Assembly (NCBI GenBank): GCA_916048095.2
Contig: OU696584.1
Location: 5,049,849 to 5,113,848 of the forward strand
Source: Sacculina carcini
Lineage: Eukaryota > Arthropoda > Thecostraca > Sacculinidae
Reading direction: 5' to 3'
Length of the DNA: 64,000 bases
A program made the position numbers and the translations under genes. Under the pieces are notes generated by a model. That model worked only from the letters and a program-made list of their open reading frames with translations, was not told the DNA's origin and made no database searches. This document shows positions 20,844-31,479 of this stretch, piece after piece. Within the stretch, counting starts at the first letter, position 1, and each line of letters opens with the position of its first letter.

Positions 20844-21009
20844 TGTGGCGTCGTGAAGCTATATTGAACACGAGGAAGACACGGCGAAAAAAGTCTATTG
20901 CAGACGAGATCACAATACAAGCGAATACCACCGAATGCAAGCGAATCAGAGCGAATGCCGGTTGACCGGCAGTGTGCCGTGTTATATAAGCTCGGTCATG
21001 TGACCTTTC
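20844..21009 (-). repeat. 5' LTR (shared part) of the second CsRn1-like element
   Basis: The pair of 16597-16762. It contains the TATATAA box on the - strand near 20980 and several GCGAAT repeats. Homology stops at 21009, after which CACACGGTCACATGACC repeats begin. Confidence 0.8.
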
Positions 21010-21335
21010 ACACGGTCACATGACCAATCACACGGTCACATTCCCACACACACGCCTAAACGCGTTCAACAATACAAAAGGATACACACAGACATACTAG
21101 TTCAGTAGACACATACACACCGGACACAGACCACTGACCCAAGACTGACTACACACAGACATACACTTGACATGCATACACACCAGACACGCATACAAAC
21201 GAGCGAAACGTACACACACAGCAGGACACACTAACACACGTTTGCAAACATACAAACGCCCAACGACAAACACTCAACGCAACTTGCACGCACAACTTCC
21301 ACAAGGTCACAAACACGAGTGTGCGTGTGTGTGTG

Positions 21336-21377
<42 letters not shown>

Positions 21378-21626
21378 TGTGTGTGTGCACCTAAACTGCG
21401 TACCTAACCTAACCTACCTTACCTAACCTACCTAGCCTATGTGTGTGTGTGTGTGAATGTGTGTGTGTCTGTGTGCGTGTGTGCGTGTTCACTCTTGTTT
21501 GAGAGATTGTCCTGTGCGAATGTGCTTTCGTGTTGCTCCTGCTATTTGCGTTTTCGTGGTGCTCAGTGTTGTGATCGTGGTTAAAGATTTCGCGGCTAGG
21601 TGCTATTTTGTGCCTGGTCCGACCCT

Positions 21627-21683
<57 letters not shown>

Positions 21684-21896
21684 CATACACCGGCCGGCGT
21701 CTCTGTGCGTGGGCCGTGTGTTTGTATGCGCGTCTGCCCGCCCGACCCTTTCTGCGTGTGAGAGTGCGTGTGTGTGAGCGCTCGTGTACGTGTGTGTGAG
21801 CGTTCGTGTGTGTGTGAGCGTTCGTGTGTGTGTGAGTGTGTTTGTATGCGCGTCTGCCTGTGATTCGTCTCGATCGGTGATTTTATCGCACTCGTA
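21010..21896. repeat. (CA)n/(GT)n microsatellite region with AACCT-like run
   Basis: Long (GT)n tracts lie at 21317-21386 and 21628-21682, with further interrupted tracts to 21850. At 21396-21434 there is an AACCT-type run (ACCTAACCTAACCTACC and variants). The region precedes ORF1 of the L2/CR1-like element at 21897, and its last part may be that element's 5' UTR. The many open frames are low-complexity. Confidence 0.85.
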
Positions 21897-23174
21897 ATGA
21901 GTGTGGTAAACAAACCAACCGGACTCCAGCCCTCCCGTGCTGCCTCCCCTCCTGCCGGCACCAACTGTAGCGTGTGCAAAACGGCCGTCTCTGTCTCTGC
22001 ACTGTGCTGCTCAAAATGCAGCAAATATGTGCACGTGAAATGCTCACGTCTTCCAAGATACGTCGTGCTGAACTTCTTCACGACAAGATGCGTTTTCACT
22101 TGTGAGAGCTGCATTCTGGCTCGCGACTCGAACACAGCCGAGATGCGTGCATGGCTTGACAGTGTTTTTCACTCGTCACCCTCCGCAAAAGCTGATGAAG
22201 AAGTCAAACAATTGGAAAAGCCCGCTGATAGTCAGTCTCTGCAAGATCTGACTAAGACTGTCAACGAAATCAAGCTGCAGCTTCAACTGGTCTGCAAGCA
22301 AAAACTCTCGTCTCCGCTTCTTCATACGCCGCCATCTCTCATGCCAACTCCTCCATCTCTCCTGCCAACTCCCACATCTCTCCTGCCAACTCCGACATCG
22401 TGTGTGGTGCAGCAGCCGCGCACATATGCAAAAGCAGTATCCCGCGAGATCATTATGAAGTCTTCCGATGAAGTCGCGGTGGATTCCAAGCGCGTGTCAG
22501 AGGCACTTCAATCTGTGCCAGTGCTGGGTATGACGACCACCAAGCGTGGTGCTGTCAAGGTTAAATTGCCAGACAGCAAGACTGCTGGTCACGCCTTGAA
22601 GGCCACCAAAGATGTGAGCCATTTGAAAACGTCGTGCCCTGGCAAAGTTCTGCCAAAGTTGACAATCACATCCGTCAGCTCTGAAATTGCCAACGACAAC
22701 ATCACCGAATTTGTCAGCAGAAAAAACAGCCAGGTTAAAGCTGCAATCAACCGTGCATCTGACTTTCGTGTGCTGTTTTCAAAGAAGTCATCGGAGCACA
22801 CCAAAACAGTTGTTGTGGCTGTCTCCCCTACAATCCGTGACATCATCACGAAGTCCGGATTCGTCTACTTGGGCGACAGCAGATGCCTGGTATACGATCG
22901 CTTCTGGGTCACGCGCTGCTTCAAATGTCAGCGACATGGTCATAAGTCTGACAAGTGTAAAGCCCAGGAGGCCACTTGTGGGTGGTGTGCTGGAAAGCAC
23001 ACTACCAAGTCGTGCCCGGCGAAGAATGTCCGCAAGTGTATCAACTGTGCACGTGCGGGTCGTGCGAACGTCGGCCACACGTCATTCGACCCGTCGTGTC
23101 CTTGCTTCACATCATCGAGGACTCATCTGATCAGCCGCACTCAGACCGTCGAGGATTCCAACTCGGAAAACTAG
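21897..23174 (+). CDS. L2/CR1-like ORF1: PHD-like finger and zinc knuckles
   Basis: The start ATG at 21897 gives 425 residues. Residues about 24-75 form a PHD-like finger (CSVCKT, CCSKCSKYVHVKC, CESC). Residues about 140-165 are short Pro-rich repeats (LLPTPTS, LMPTPPS). A middle domain precedes the C-terminal knuckles CFKCQRHGHKSDKC, CGWCAGKHTTKSC and CINCARAG. The layout equals that of ORF1 at 9070-10137, so both belong to one broad group. The frame is intact and ends TAG; ORF2 lies in another frame (-1) and overlaps. Confidence 0.85.
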   Translation: MSVVNKPTGLQPSRAASPPAGTNCSVCKTAVSVSALCCSKCSKYVHVKCSRLPRYVVLNFFTTRCVFTCESCILARDSNTAEMRAWLDSVFHSSPSAKADEEVKQLEKPADSQSLQDLTKTVNEIKLQLQLVCKQKLSSPLLHTPPSLMPTPPSLLPTPTSLLPTPTSCVVQQPRTYAKAVSREIIMKSSDEVAVDSKRVSEALQSVPVLGMTTTKRGAVKVKLPDSKTAGHALKATKDVSHLKTSCPGKVLPKLTITSVSSEIANDNITEFVSRKNSQVKAAINRASDFRVLFSKKSSEHTKTVVVAVSPTIRDIITKSGFVYLGDSRCLVYDRFWVTRCFKCQRHGHKSDKCKAQEATCGWCAGKHTTKSCPAKNVRKCINCARAGRANVGHTSFDPSCPCFTSSRTHLISRTQTVEDSNSEN

Positions 23175-24286
23175 ATGTGACCTCCGGCCTGACTGATTGT
23201 GCTCAGCAGTCGACTTCGGAAAGAGATGCTGGATCTTCGGTTCTGCTTCATTCAATCAGCACTTCTTCCGCTGATAAGTGTCTTTCTTCTCTTTCTGATT
23301 CATTTTCTATTATTTCTCGTTCTAAATCTAATAATGAAATTGGTCTATTAAAATGTGCTTTCTTGAATTTTAGGTCTATTAGGTCTAAAATATCACTTTT
23401 TGCGACCATCCTTCCTAAGTATGATATTTTTCTGGTTATTGAATCGTGGCTCTCTGTTGCTGAAATATCCTCCTTTGACCGCTCTCTTCCTGCTGGCTAC
23501 TCAGCTTTTCATAATTGTCGCCCTATGAATGTATCTAATCCTACTAAATGCTCTGGCGGTGGTGTTTTTTTTGTCTATAATTCTAACATCATTTATGCCT
23601 ATCTATGTAGTGTAGAAATTCCTATCAAGTAATTTGAATACATCTGTTGTAAAGTAATAGGTAAAACTACTCTGCCTGTGTGTATTGTCAACATATATCG
23701 TCTTAATTCTTTCTCTTCTTCAATTATTCTTGATGAGTTTTCTTCTCTTCTAGACACACCTCTTCCAATTTTCTCTTCTAGGATAGTGATTTGTGGTGAC
23801 TTCAACCTTTGGGTTGATGCGCCCCATCTCAAGTCTTGTTCTTCTATGTTTTTACAATTAATCGATTCATTAGGTCTTCGTAATCATATCTGCTGTCCTA
23901 CTCATGTTCACGGTCACACACTTGATCTCCTCCTTTCTTTCTCCGATTGTACTATTCTTATTAGAGATCTCACTGTCTTTCCTATTGATTCCTTCATTTC
24001 TGATCACTCATTAGTTGAATTTTCTGCCCGCCTCCCTATCACTTACAAATCTCCCAAACTTATTAGTTTCTCGGATTATCGTAACGCTGATTTGGACTCT
24101 CTTTATGTCAATATGCACTTGTCTTTTGCTACTGAATGTTTCGTTCATATACCACGTAATTCTCTCTTAGGATACTTCAACTCATCCCTCGATTCTCTCA
24201 AATCAACCTTTATTCCTGTTAATGTCTTCCGTTCCACTAATACTCGCTGTCCTTGGTTTAACACTGATATTACTGATACTCACTGA
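23175..24286 (+). pseudogene. L2/CR1-like AP endonuclease
   Basis: The frame overlaps the end of ORF1 and has no early ATG. It carries CAFLNFRSIRSKISL, LVIESWLS, then, after a stop and frame change near 23,632, VICGDFNLWVDAP and FISDHSLVEF. These are the N, E, GDFN and SDH motifs. At 24,286 it stops at CPWFNTDITDTH, and the (GT)n tract follows, where the linker to the RT should be. TESWL-type T is I here (VIESWL). Confidence 0.82.
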
Positions 24287-24293
24287 TATCAGT

Positions 24294-24330
24294 GAGTGTG
24301 TGTGTGTGTGTGTGTGTGTTTGTGTGTGTC
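24294..24330. repeat. (GT)n tract between endonuclease and RT
   Basis: A GT tract lies exactly where about 150-200 linker residues are missing compared with the related element at 5794-10270. Endonuclease motifs lie on one side and the RT motif GFRHFHSTETS on the other. Confidence 0.75.
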
Positions 24331-25556
24331 GGGTTTCCGTCACTTTCACTCTACAGAAACTTCTCTAATTTTTCTCTATGATTATATTCTCAAATCTACT
24401 CTATCTGGTAATGATGTTCTACTTATACAACTAGACTTCTCTGCTGCATTTGACACTGTTAATCATCTGCTTCTTATTGATACTCTGTTAGATTTAGGCA
24501 TTAGCGACACAGCTCTTTTCTTTCATTCCCTCTTATCTTTCTGATAGATTTCAGTTTGCTTTTACCTCTGCTGATTCTTGTAGTGAGTCTTGCCCACTAA
24601 CTTGTGGTGTACCTCAAGGCTCTGTCTTAGGCCCTCTCCTCTTCAATATGTATCTTACCTCTGTAGGGAAAGTTCTTCGTCGTCACGATGTGTCCTTCCA
24701 AATATTCGCTGACGACATTCAAATCCTTCTCTCGTCTGAGTCTATTTCTCACTCTTCAGTCAGTACCATCCTATCTGATATAGAAAGATGGGCGTTCACT
24801 CGTCATCTCAAACCTAATCCTGATAAGACTAAGTATATTCTCTTTCCATCTTCTAATAGTACTACTTCTCTTAGTATACCTCTATCCTGCTCTGTACATA
24901 GTCTTGGTATCATACTCGATAACTCTCTTTCTTTTGATCCACACATATCCGATCTTATCAGGTGCTGTAACTATCAACTTGGGCGTATCTATTCCATTCG
25001 TAGATATATAACAATCTCTGCTGCCTTTAAGTTAGCTAATTCATTCATCTTTAGTAAAACTCAGTACTGCTGTTCTCTTCTACTATCTCTCAACCACCGC
25101 CAGCTTAGGAAACTTCAATGTATTATTAATAAAGCATGTCGTATGATATTTAATCTTCCTTCGGGTTCTCATGTATCTTCTACTTTACAAAAACTTAGGT
25201 TACTTCCCATTAAGGCTCTTGTTGAGTATCGTATTTGTTTAATTATTCATTCAGCTCTTCATCTTCGTAAGCCTGCGTATCTGTTTGACCTTCTGTCTTA
25301 TAAAACCTCATCTCTTTCTCTTAGGTCTTCTAATGATCCTTTTCTACTAGTTGAACCTTCCTTTCCTTCTAGGCATTCTCACTACAATCGTTCTTTCTCT
25401 ATCTTAGGACCTCGTATCTACAATAGGCTTTCTCCCTCAATACGCTCAATCAAATTTCCATATCTTTTCAAAAAACATACTAAAAATTTCTTTCTCACTA
25501 AGTCTTATTACTGTCTTAATAATATTGTATATATTAGTACTGAATATAAGGTCTGA
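24331..25556 (+). pseudogene. L2/CR1-like reverse transcriptase
   Basis: The first part gives GFRHFHSTETS and LIQLDFSAAFDTVNH (first catalytic Asp). After a frameshift near 24,535 the RT continues with CGVPQGSVLGPLLFNMY and QIFADDIQI (catalytic DD box), then the thumb (NPDKTKYILFPSS) and the C-terminal part to 25556. Besides the missing linker, this frameshift makes it inactive. The three catalytic Asp residues are present. Confidence 0.85.
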
Positions 25557-26198
25557 TTGTTTCCTAATTCTGTCTTCTATGTGTATATGCTTCATGCGTA
25601 TGTTTTATGCATCTGTTCTTGTATCTGTATGTTTCTCCATTGTATGCTGTATGTGTGTTGTTGTGTTGAGCTCTGTTATCTGTGTTTGTGTGTCTGTTGT
25701 GTTGTGTTCTCTATTTGTTTGAGTGTATGTCTTTGTGTGTTTGTTATGTTGTGTTTTCTGGTTTGTATTTGTGTGTCTATTGTGTTGTGATTTGTCAATC
25801 TGAGTGTATGTCGTTGTATGCCTGTTGTGTTGTCTTAATGTGTTGTATGTTGTGTTGTCTTCTGTGCTGTATGTCGGCTTTGCTATCTTATTCAATATGT
25901 ATGTGTGTGTGCGTGTGCATTTATGTGTTTTTGAGTATGTTAACGTGAGTGTAACGCAAGTGCCTCTGCGAATACTTCACGTGATTTGCAACAGTATTTC
26001 AGAACCCTGTACAGAATTTGTTGATTTGGCCAACGCATTTTCTTACGCGAAAATTTGTTGTCATTTTCGATTAAAAGTTCCGGATCATTCTTAAGATGTC
26101 TATGAAACTATATTACGAAGCTTGTCCTACCCAATATCGTAGACGATAAAATCTCCTACATGCTGATACAAGTTTTATCGGTATAGCCTATGTGATTA
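25557..26198. other. T-rich 3' region, no gene
   Basis: Degenerate TGTGTTGTGTT and TGTATGTCT repeats run to about 25,960 and are followed by unique-looking sequence. It is probably the 3' UTR of the L2/CR1-like element. Open frames here encode only Cys/Val/Leu repeats. Confidence 0.55.
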
Positions 26199-26375
26199 GT
26201 GCACAATAGCTGTCAAATTGGCAACGGGTCATTTTTGACTGTACGGCGCCGTAACTAAGTTTGAATACACATTGTAAAATGTAAATTATACCGTAATGTA
26301 TGTGACAAATTTTCCAGCATGATGATATAATTTATTTAAATGTGTGGCAGATAGTTGTTGAAAAATATAAAGGAA
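26199..26375. repeat. Fragment of the 340-390-bp tandem repeat family
   Basis: The phrases ATAGCTGTCAAATTGGCAAC, GCCGTAACT, AATTATACCGTA and CAGCATGATG match units at 50,830-52,400 and, inverted, at 42,880-44,150. It is a single diverged unit. Confidence 0.7.
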
Positions 26376-26404
26376 AATTAGTTAATTAGAACAAGACATA
26401 CAGA

Positions 26405-26847
26405 ACCACAGCCAGTTGTGTTGGCACCGGGAACACGTTGAAGGAGGAGGCTTTCTCTCAGAACAATTTGAACAAATTCAAGGCCAAAGTCATTGAAATG
26501 CTATTGAAAGAGATAAATTAGATTTTAATTATTATGAATTAATTTTTTTCTTATATTTTTTCTATTAATATATATGTTATCATATGTTATATGTTTATAT
26601 GTTATAGGCTATTTTACTCTACTTATTACTATTTAATATTTTTTTTTATTGGTTGTTATTTATTAAATCATACTTTTACTCAATGTTATTGTTTCTTATT
26701 GAATAATACTCAATGTTCTTGACTGTTTTTTTCGATTTAATATTTAATATTTATTTTTATTTATTCATTTTTTATGATTGTTATATATTTAATCACATAT
26801 TTATTTATTGCTGATTGTTGATAATTATTGAGGAACGTGGGCGGAGT
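26405..26847 (+). mobile_element. 3' end of a jockey/BS-like element, part 1
   Basis: Near 26,440 the sequence encodes NTLKEEAFSQNNLNKFKAKV, the C-terminus of the RT found complete at 46746-50195. Here it ends in a stop soon afterwards, and the AT-rich 3' UTR follows. It is interrupted at 26847 by a hAT-like element and resumes at 32449. It is a 5'-truncated copy. Confidence 0.85.
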
Positions 26848-27412
26848 AGTGATGCAAAAAACGTTTTTTTAGTTGAGTATTTTTTTTAAAAACATGATTT
26901 TTTAGGTTTTTTTCTTCAAGAATTAGCCCCAATTGTCATCGGATGTTGGATTTTAGTACATAGAAACGGGCTCAATTGATGTCTTGTACATCTTTACGTG
27001 TCTTATTTCAAAGATAATTTGATAATAGTATAAAAACTTTGAATATTTATCAATAAATATCCCAGGAGACTATTTGAAAGTGCATCCGGGTCCGGTGGTT
27101 TAGGTTTTTTCATTGAGAAAACTCATATTTTAAAGATGGTTCTAATGATGTGGATATTTGAAATAATTTGTCAGCAGAACAAAATAAATTCATTGAGTAA
27201 CCATGTATTTTTTTTAAGAAACCATGTTTTTTATGAAAAAATGCAATGATGTTTTTGAAACTGGTTTTAAATTCGTTTTATTAATGCACAGGTTCAGAAA
27301 ATGTTGACAGCAGAACAAAACAAGTTAATTGGCTGGTCTCGTGTTTTTTTGACAAACGTATATTTAAACTAACGCATTTTTATGAAACAATGATTTCTAG
27401 AACAGTCTCTAT
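26848..27412. other. Left arm of the hAT-like element, no gene
   Basis: AT-rich sequence with repeated A/T runs (for example ACCATGTTTTTTATG at about 27,222) that recur in the right arm. No ORF above background. Confidence 0.6.
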
Positions 27413-27417
27413 GGAAG

Positions 27418-27608
27418 TGTTGTTGTAATTACTGCGAGGTGCCGTTGTGATGTTTATCACGAGAGTTATTGATTTAAATGTAGTGTAATTCAAACTGTCT
27501 TGAATTTATCGATTAAACAGGGATTTTGGGATTTTTGGTGTGGGTGTTTGAAGTGTGAGGGGATTGTTCCGTATTTTTCGTGTTTTCGGCTTGAATATAT
27601 TTGCCACA
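27418..27608 (+). repeat. 5' LTR of the Cer1-like element
   Basis: It starts TGTTGTTGTAATTACTGCG and ends TTTGCCACA, with typical TG...CA ends. It differs from the 3' LTR only by ATTCAAA versus ATTTAAA and TTTTCGGC versus TTTTTGGC. Confidence 0.95.
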
Positions 27609-27623
27609 AGCTATTTCGGCGTC

Positions 27624-28379
27624 ATGAATAAAGTTGAGGATGACTCGCGGATTGTCGAGAAGGAATTAGATCTGCGATTAATTCCAGAATTTGGCGGGAA
27701 AGGTGACGTCACTGACTGGCTATGTAAGGTAAAGAAGATGTGCAGACTTCGAAAGGTCCCAGATGTTGCTACCGTCATACAGATGAGATTATCTTGAGAC
27801 GCCTACGCTTTAGTAGACCGGCTTTCCGATGGTGATCAGCTTGACGTAAGTAAAGTCAGCGATGCATTGGTTCGAGCCTTCGGAGCAGATCCTTTCTCCT
27901 CATATGAGGCACTCATGTCGCGCACATTGATGGGTGGAGAATCTGCGGATGTTTATTTGGCGGATGTTGAAAAATTGGCCGGCAGGTGCGGCATTACAGG
28001 TGACCTTCCACTCAAATGCGCGTTCATAAGTGGTCTTCCGGAAAGTGTGAGGCATATCCTGCGCGCCAACACCAAGCCTGACGATATGCCACTGGAGCAA
28101 GAGCTGGAACGTGCACGCGTGATTCTGTCTGATGAACGGAGACTGGCGGAATCGAGCAGTGCTATGTGCGCAGGCGGCCGAACTTTGTCAAGGGAGAATC
28201 AGCCAGTGCGCTGTTTCAACTGTGGCAAGATGGGACACGTGTCTAGAATGTGTAATAAAGACAGACAGCCCATTGTGTGTTACAAGTGCGGCATACAAGG
28301 CCACATCGCTGTAAGGTGTCCGGAACAGGGAAAGGCGAAGGGGGGAGAGACGTTAGCGCCGGTCTCTTCTCGTCAATGA
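27624..28379 (+). pseudogene. Cer1-like Gag with two CCHC knuckles
   Basis: The ATG at 27624 (MNKVEDDSRIVEK) follows the LTR by 15 bases. The frame meets a TGA at 27795-27797 and then continues in the same phase to 28379, so a single stop codon splits it. The capsid-like region holds VRAFGADPFSSYEALMSR and FISGLPESVRHIL. The C-terminus has CFNCGKMGHVSRMC and CYKCGIQGHIAVRC, both perfect C-x2-C-x4-H-x4-C knuckles. It would bind and package the element RNA. Confidence 0.88.
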
Positions 28380-29050
28380 ATGACTCGCTTCCCAGTGTCC
28401 AACTAGTCGTCGACGGTGTGTGCAGAAATGTGTTGGTGGACACTGGGTGTTCTATCAGTATCGCCTGTGCTACTTGTTGTTTTCATTGGAGCAAAAGAAA
28501 TGTGAGTTTCGTAACAGTGAGTGGAGAGACTACAAAATGTTCTGGTGTTGGTTATGTGCTTGTGCAGTTGGACGGAGAACAATCAGCACGAGTGGAAGTG
28601 TTGGTGGTTGAATTCCATCCTATCGGGTTTGACATAATCCTTGGCATGAATGGAATTAAGTTGCTGGGAGGAGTGTCTGTGTCATCTCGTGGAGAAGTGG
28701 TTCTTGGTGGCCTATCTCAATCTGTGTGTTTAACAGCTGCCATTCATGACAAAGAACTGGCTGAGATCAAGTTAGACGAAAAAGATTTTCAGGTGCTCTA
28801 TGACGACGGCGATCGATCATGGAACGTTAGCTGGAAATGGGCAGATGGCGAGGGACCTAATATGTTGAACAACAAGATTTCTCAGTACAGAATACCTGAT
28901 GCGGCCAAATGTAAATATAATCGTGAGGTTGAACAGTGGATAAGTCTCGGTTGGCTAAAACCGTTCGACGAATCTGTTCTTGGTCCGGCCAAAGGACTCA
29001 TTCCCACGATGGCCGTCCAGCAAAGGAAATGGAGAAAAAGTACGTCCTGT
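28277..29050 (+). pseudogene. Cer1-like protease and start of RT
   Basis: The frame lies -1 to gag and overlaps it, the usual retroelement arrangement for frameshift expression. It contains the protease motif VLVDTGCSISIA and FDIILGMNGI, then the RT entry with EVEQWISLGWLKPF and GLIPTMAVQQ. Homology leaves this frame near 29,025 and continues in the next one from 29,020, so there is a one-base indel. Confidence 0.87.
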
Positions 29051-31247
29051 AATGGATTACAGGGAGCTGAATCAGCATCTTGACGCTCATACGGCCGATG
29101 CTGATGTGTGTTCGGAAAAATTGAGGGATTGGAGATGTCGTGGAGACAGGGTTTCGCTGGTCGACCTGAAGGACGCATATCTTCAATTGAAAGTTGATAG
29201 TTCATTGTGGTCCTACCAGACATTAATGTATCGCGGTCAAAGATTTTGCTTGACGAGACTAGGTTTTGGTCTTTCAATTGCTCCAATGGTAATGAAAACT
29301 GTTTTGGCGCCTGTGTTGAAGATGAGAGACGATATTTACAGAGGTACTTCTCCCTATGTTGACGACATACTTGTGGATGAAAGCATTGTGTCGCCAACTA
29401 CTGTAGTGGATCACTTACGAAGGTACGGTTTGGTTTGCAAGCCACCTGTGCGCATTTTCGACGGTGCCAAAGTATTAGGTGTACGCGTTGGCCGAGAAGA
29501 CGGGGTAGTAATGTGGAGAAGAGATCAACAGATTCCCGAGGTGCCAACAAAACTTACTAGGCGCTCATTGTTTTCCTGGTGTGGAAGAGTAACCAGTCAC
29601 CTCCCGGTATGTGGTTTCCTTCGACCAGCGTTTTCCTACATAAAACGTCGAGCCACGGCGGTCACCACTACATGGGATGAAGAAGTTGAAGACGCTAGTG
29701 TAAGATCGTTAGTGGATGATCAGTATGAGCGATCGAGGAATAACGATCCAGCCAAAGGCAACTGGCAAGTGAAAAATGATGAAGCAACTGTCTGGGTGGA
29801 TGCCAGTTCGTTAGCGATAGGTGTCGCTCTTGAGGTTGATGGCGACATAATTGAAGATTCTTCTTGGCTGCGCCAGAACCAGGACGCCCATATTAACATG
29901 GCCGAATTAGACGCTGCGCTAAAAGGTATGAGCTTAGCAGTTGCCTGGCAGATGAAAAGGATTCACCTTATGACTGATTCCAGTTCGCTGTACCACTGGC
30001 TTAATGATGCTGTGTCAGGGAAAGCCAGACTGCGAACCAAAGCGTCAGGTGAGCTACTGATTCGGAGGCGGATTTCAACGTTCCAATCAATTGTGGAAGA
30101 ATATGGTTTATCGGTGCTTGTACATTTGGTAAAGTCGGCAGACAATAGAGCCGATATTTTGAGTAGAGTTCCACAATCATGGCTGCGCAACAATAACAGC
30201 GATCGCGCACCATTACAAACGTGTTTGCCTGTTACAGCTGCTTGTGCCGGGAATGATGTATTGTCTGAGGTGTCAAGAATTCATCACGAAACAGGTCATC
30301 CCGGCGTTCGCCGTACATACTATTTTGTGAGAAGAGCAAAGTTGGCCGCCAATCGCAGGCAAGTGGCTCAAGTTGTCTCCCAGTGTCAGACCTGCAAATC
30401 AATAGATCCTGCACCAGTGAAGTGGAGGGCAGGTAAAATCAGCGTGGAGAAAACGTGGCAGCGACTGGGAGTTGATATAACACACTATAGAGGACAACAT
30501 TATTTGACGGTGATTGATCACGGTCCTTCGAGATACAGCATATGGCGGTTCCTGAGGCGGCAGGACTCGACATGTGTGAGACAACAATTAGAGGCAATCT
30601 TTTTTGAGCGTGGCGCACCGGAACAATTGTTATTGGATAATGATACAGTTTTCCGGAGTCGAGAGTTCCGGTCGTTTGCTTCTGAATGGAACATACTTTT
30701 GCACTTCAGATGCGCATACCGGCCTTCGGGCAACGGTATCACTGAATGATGTCATCGTACTGTGAAAACGATAGCAGCCAGGAAGGGTTGTTCCATTCCA
30801 GAGGCTGTTTACATATACAACGTGACACCCATGGAACCGGCAAATTCGACATTCTCACCGGCTGAACGGTTGTATAACTACGAGATGAGGATTAGAGGTG
30901 TAGATCGGCGTGACGTAGCCCCAGCTGATAGAGAAGACATATCGTGTTGTTATGAAGTTGGTGATAGTGTGTGGGTGCGACCGCCTGGTGTGCGTTGTCA
31001 TGAGCGATACGAGAAAGGAATGGTCACCAAGATTATGTCGCAAAATGCTGTTGAAGTGAATGGTATGCCTAGGCACATTCGTGATCTGCGACCGAGGATA
31101 TCAGATGAGGACAATTTTCCTAAAACAGCCGAAGAAGATGACCTGAGAATTGTCGTTGAACGTGAAAGGGACAATAATGATGATCTACAATCATTGAGAA
31201 GGTCCGAACGTGTGAGAAGACCTCCTCAACGATACGGTTGCGATTAA
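29020..31247 (+). pseudogene. Cer1-like RT, RNase H and integrase
   Basis: RT motifs are VSLVDLKDAYLQLKVD (first Asp) and SPYVDDILVDE (catalytic DD). RNase H has VWVDASSLAIGVAL, MAELDAALKG and LMTDSSSLYHW. Integrase has the H-H-C-C region (IHHETGHPG to CQTCK), the core GVDITHYRGQHYL and LLLDNDTVFRS, and the catalytic Glu region ending GNGITE. There a TGA at 30747-30749 interrupts, and the frame continues unchanged to RRPPQRYGCD at 31244. The TGA stands where family members have Arg, which is consistent with CGA to TGA. All catalytic residues I can identify are present. Confidence 0.88.
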
Positions 31248-31273
31248 GTGAAAGATAACATCCGGTATGTTAT

Positions 31274-31283
31274 CTGGGGGGAG
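31274..31283 (+). other. Polypurine tract of the Cer1-like element
   Basis: TCTGGGGGGAG directly precedes the 3' LTR at 31284, fitting the plus-strand primer. Confidence 0.75.
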
Positions 31284-31474
31284 TGTTGTTGTAATTACTG
31301 CGAGGTGCCGTTGTGATGTTTATCACGAGAGTTATTGATTTAAATGTAGTGTAATTTAAACTGTCTTGAATTTATCGATTAAACAGGGATTTTGGGATTT
31401 TTGGTGTGGGTGTTTGAAGTGTGAGGGGATTGTTCCGTATTTTTCGTGTTTTTGGCTTGAATATATTTGCCACA
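31284..31474 (+). repeat. 3' LTR of the Cer1-like element
   Basis: It has the same 191-bp length as the 5' LTR with two C/T differences, and is followed by the GGAAG duplication. Confidence 0.95.
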
Positions 31475-31479
31475 GGAAG

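Larger units (their letters stand above)
16597..21009 (-). mobile_element. Second CsRn1-like Ty3/gypsy retrotransposon
   Basis: The element lies on the - strand between LTR-like repeats (16597-16762 and 20844-21009). The order is 5' LTR, primer site (20824-20840), gag, protease, RT, RNase H, start of integrase, 3' LTR. The 3' part of integrase is missing: the frame turns to unrelated sequence near 16905. A 644-bp insertion lies in gag. Stops and frameshifts occur in gag, RNase H and integrase. I see no clear target duplication. Confidence 0.85.
21897..25960 (+). mobile_element. Second L2/CR1-like non-LTR retrotransposon
   Basis: ORF1 (21897-23174), endonuclease (from about 23320) and RT (to 25556) are in the expected order on the + strand. 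They are followed by a T-rich 3' region with TGTTGTGTTGTGT repeats to about 25960. The exact ends and target duplication were not found. The RT is related to those at 5794-10270 and 54091-55607 but is clearly a different family. Confidence 0.8.
27418..31474 (+). mobile_element. Young Cer1-like Ty3/gypsy retrotransposon
   Basis: This 4057-bp element has 191-bp LTRs (27418-27608 and 31284-31474) that differ at only two positions, both C to T, and a 5-bp target duplication GGAAG (27413-27417 and 31475-31479). The order is LTR, gag, protease, RT, RNase H, integrase, LTR. The phrases GLIPTMAVQQ, EKVRPVMDYRELN and TSPYVDDILVDE suggest the Cer1-like group, though I recall this only from family resemblance. 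Pol is broken by two in-frame TGA codons and one frameshift. Confidence 0.9.

Noticed and set aside
21396-21434. Window might be at a chromosome end (telomere)
   Set aside because: The AACCT run is under 40 bp, imperfect and flanked by GT tracts, so it is not a telomere array.
21167-21799. Open frames in the (CA)n/(GT)n region
   Set aside because: Low-complexity sequence; no start context or non-repetitive protein content.
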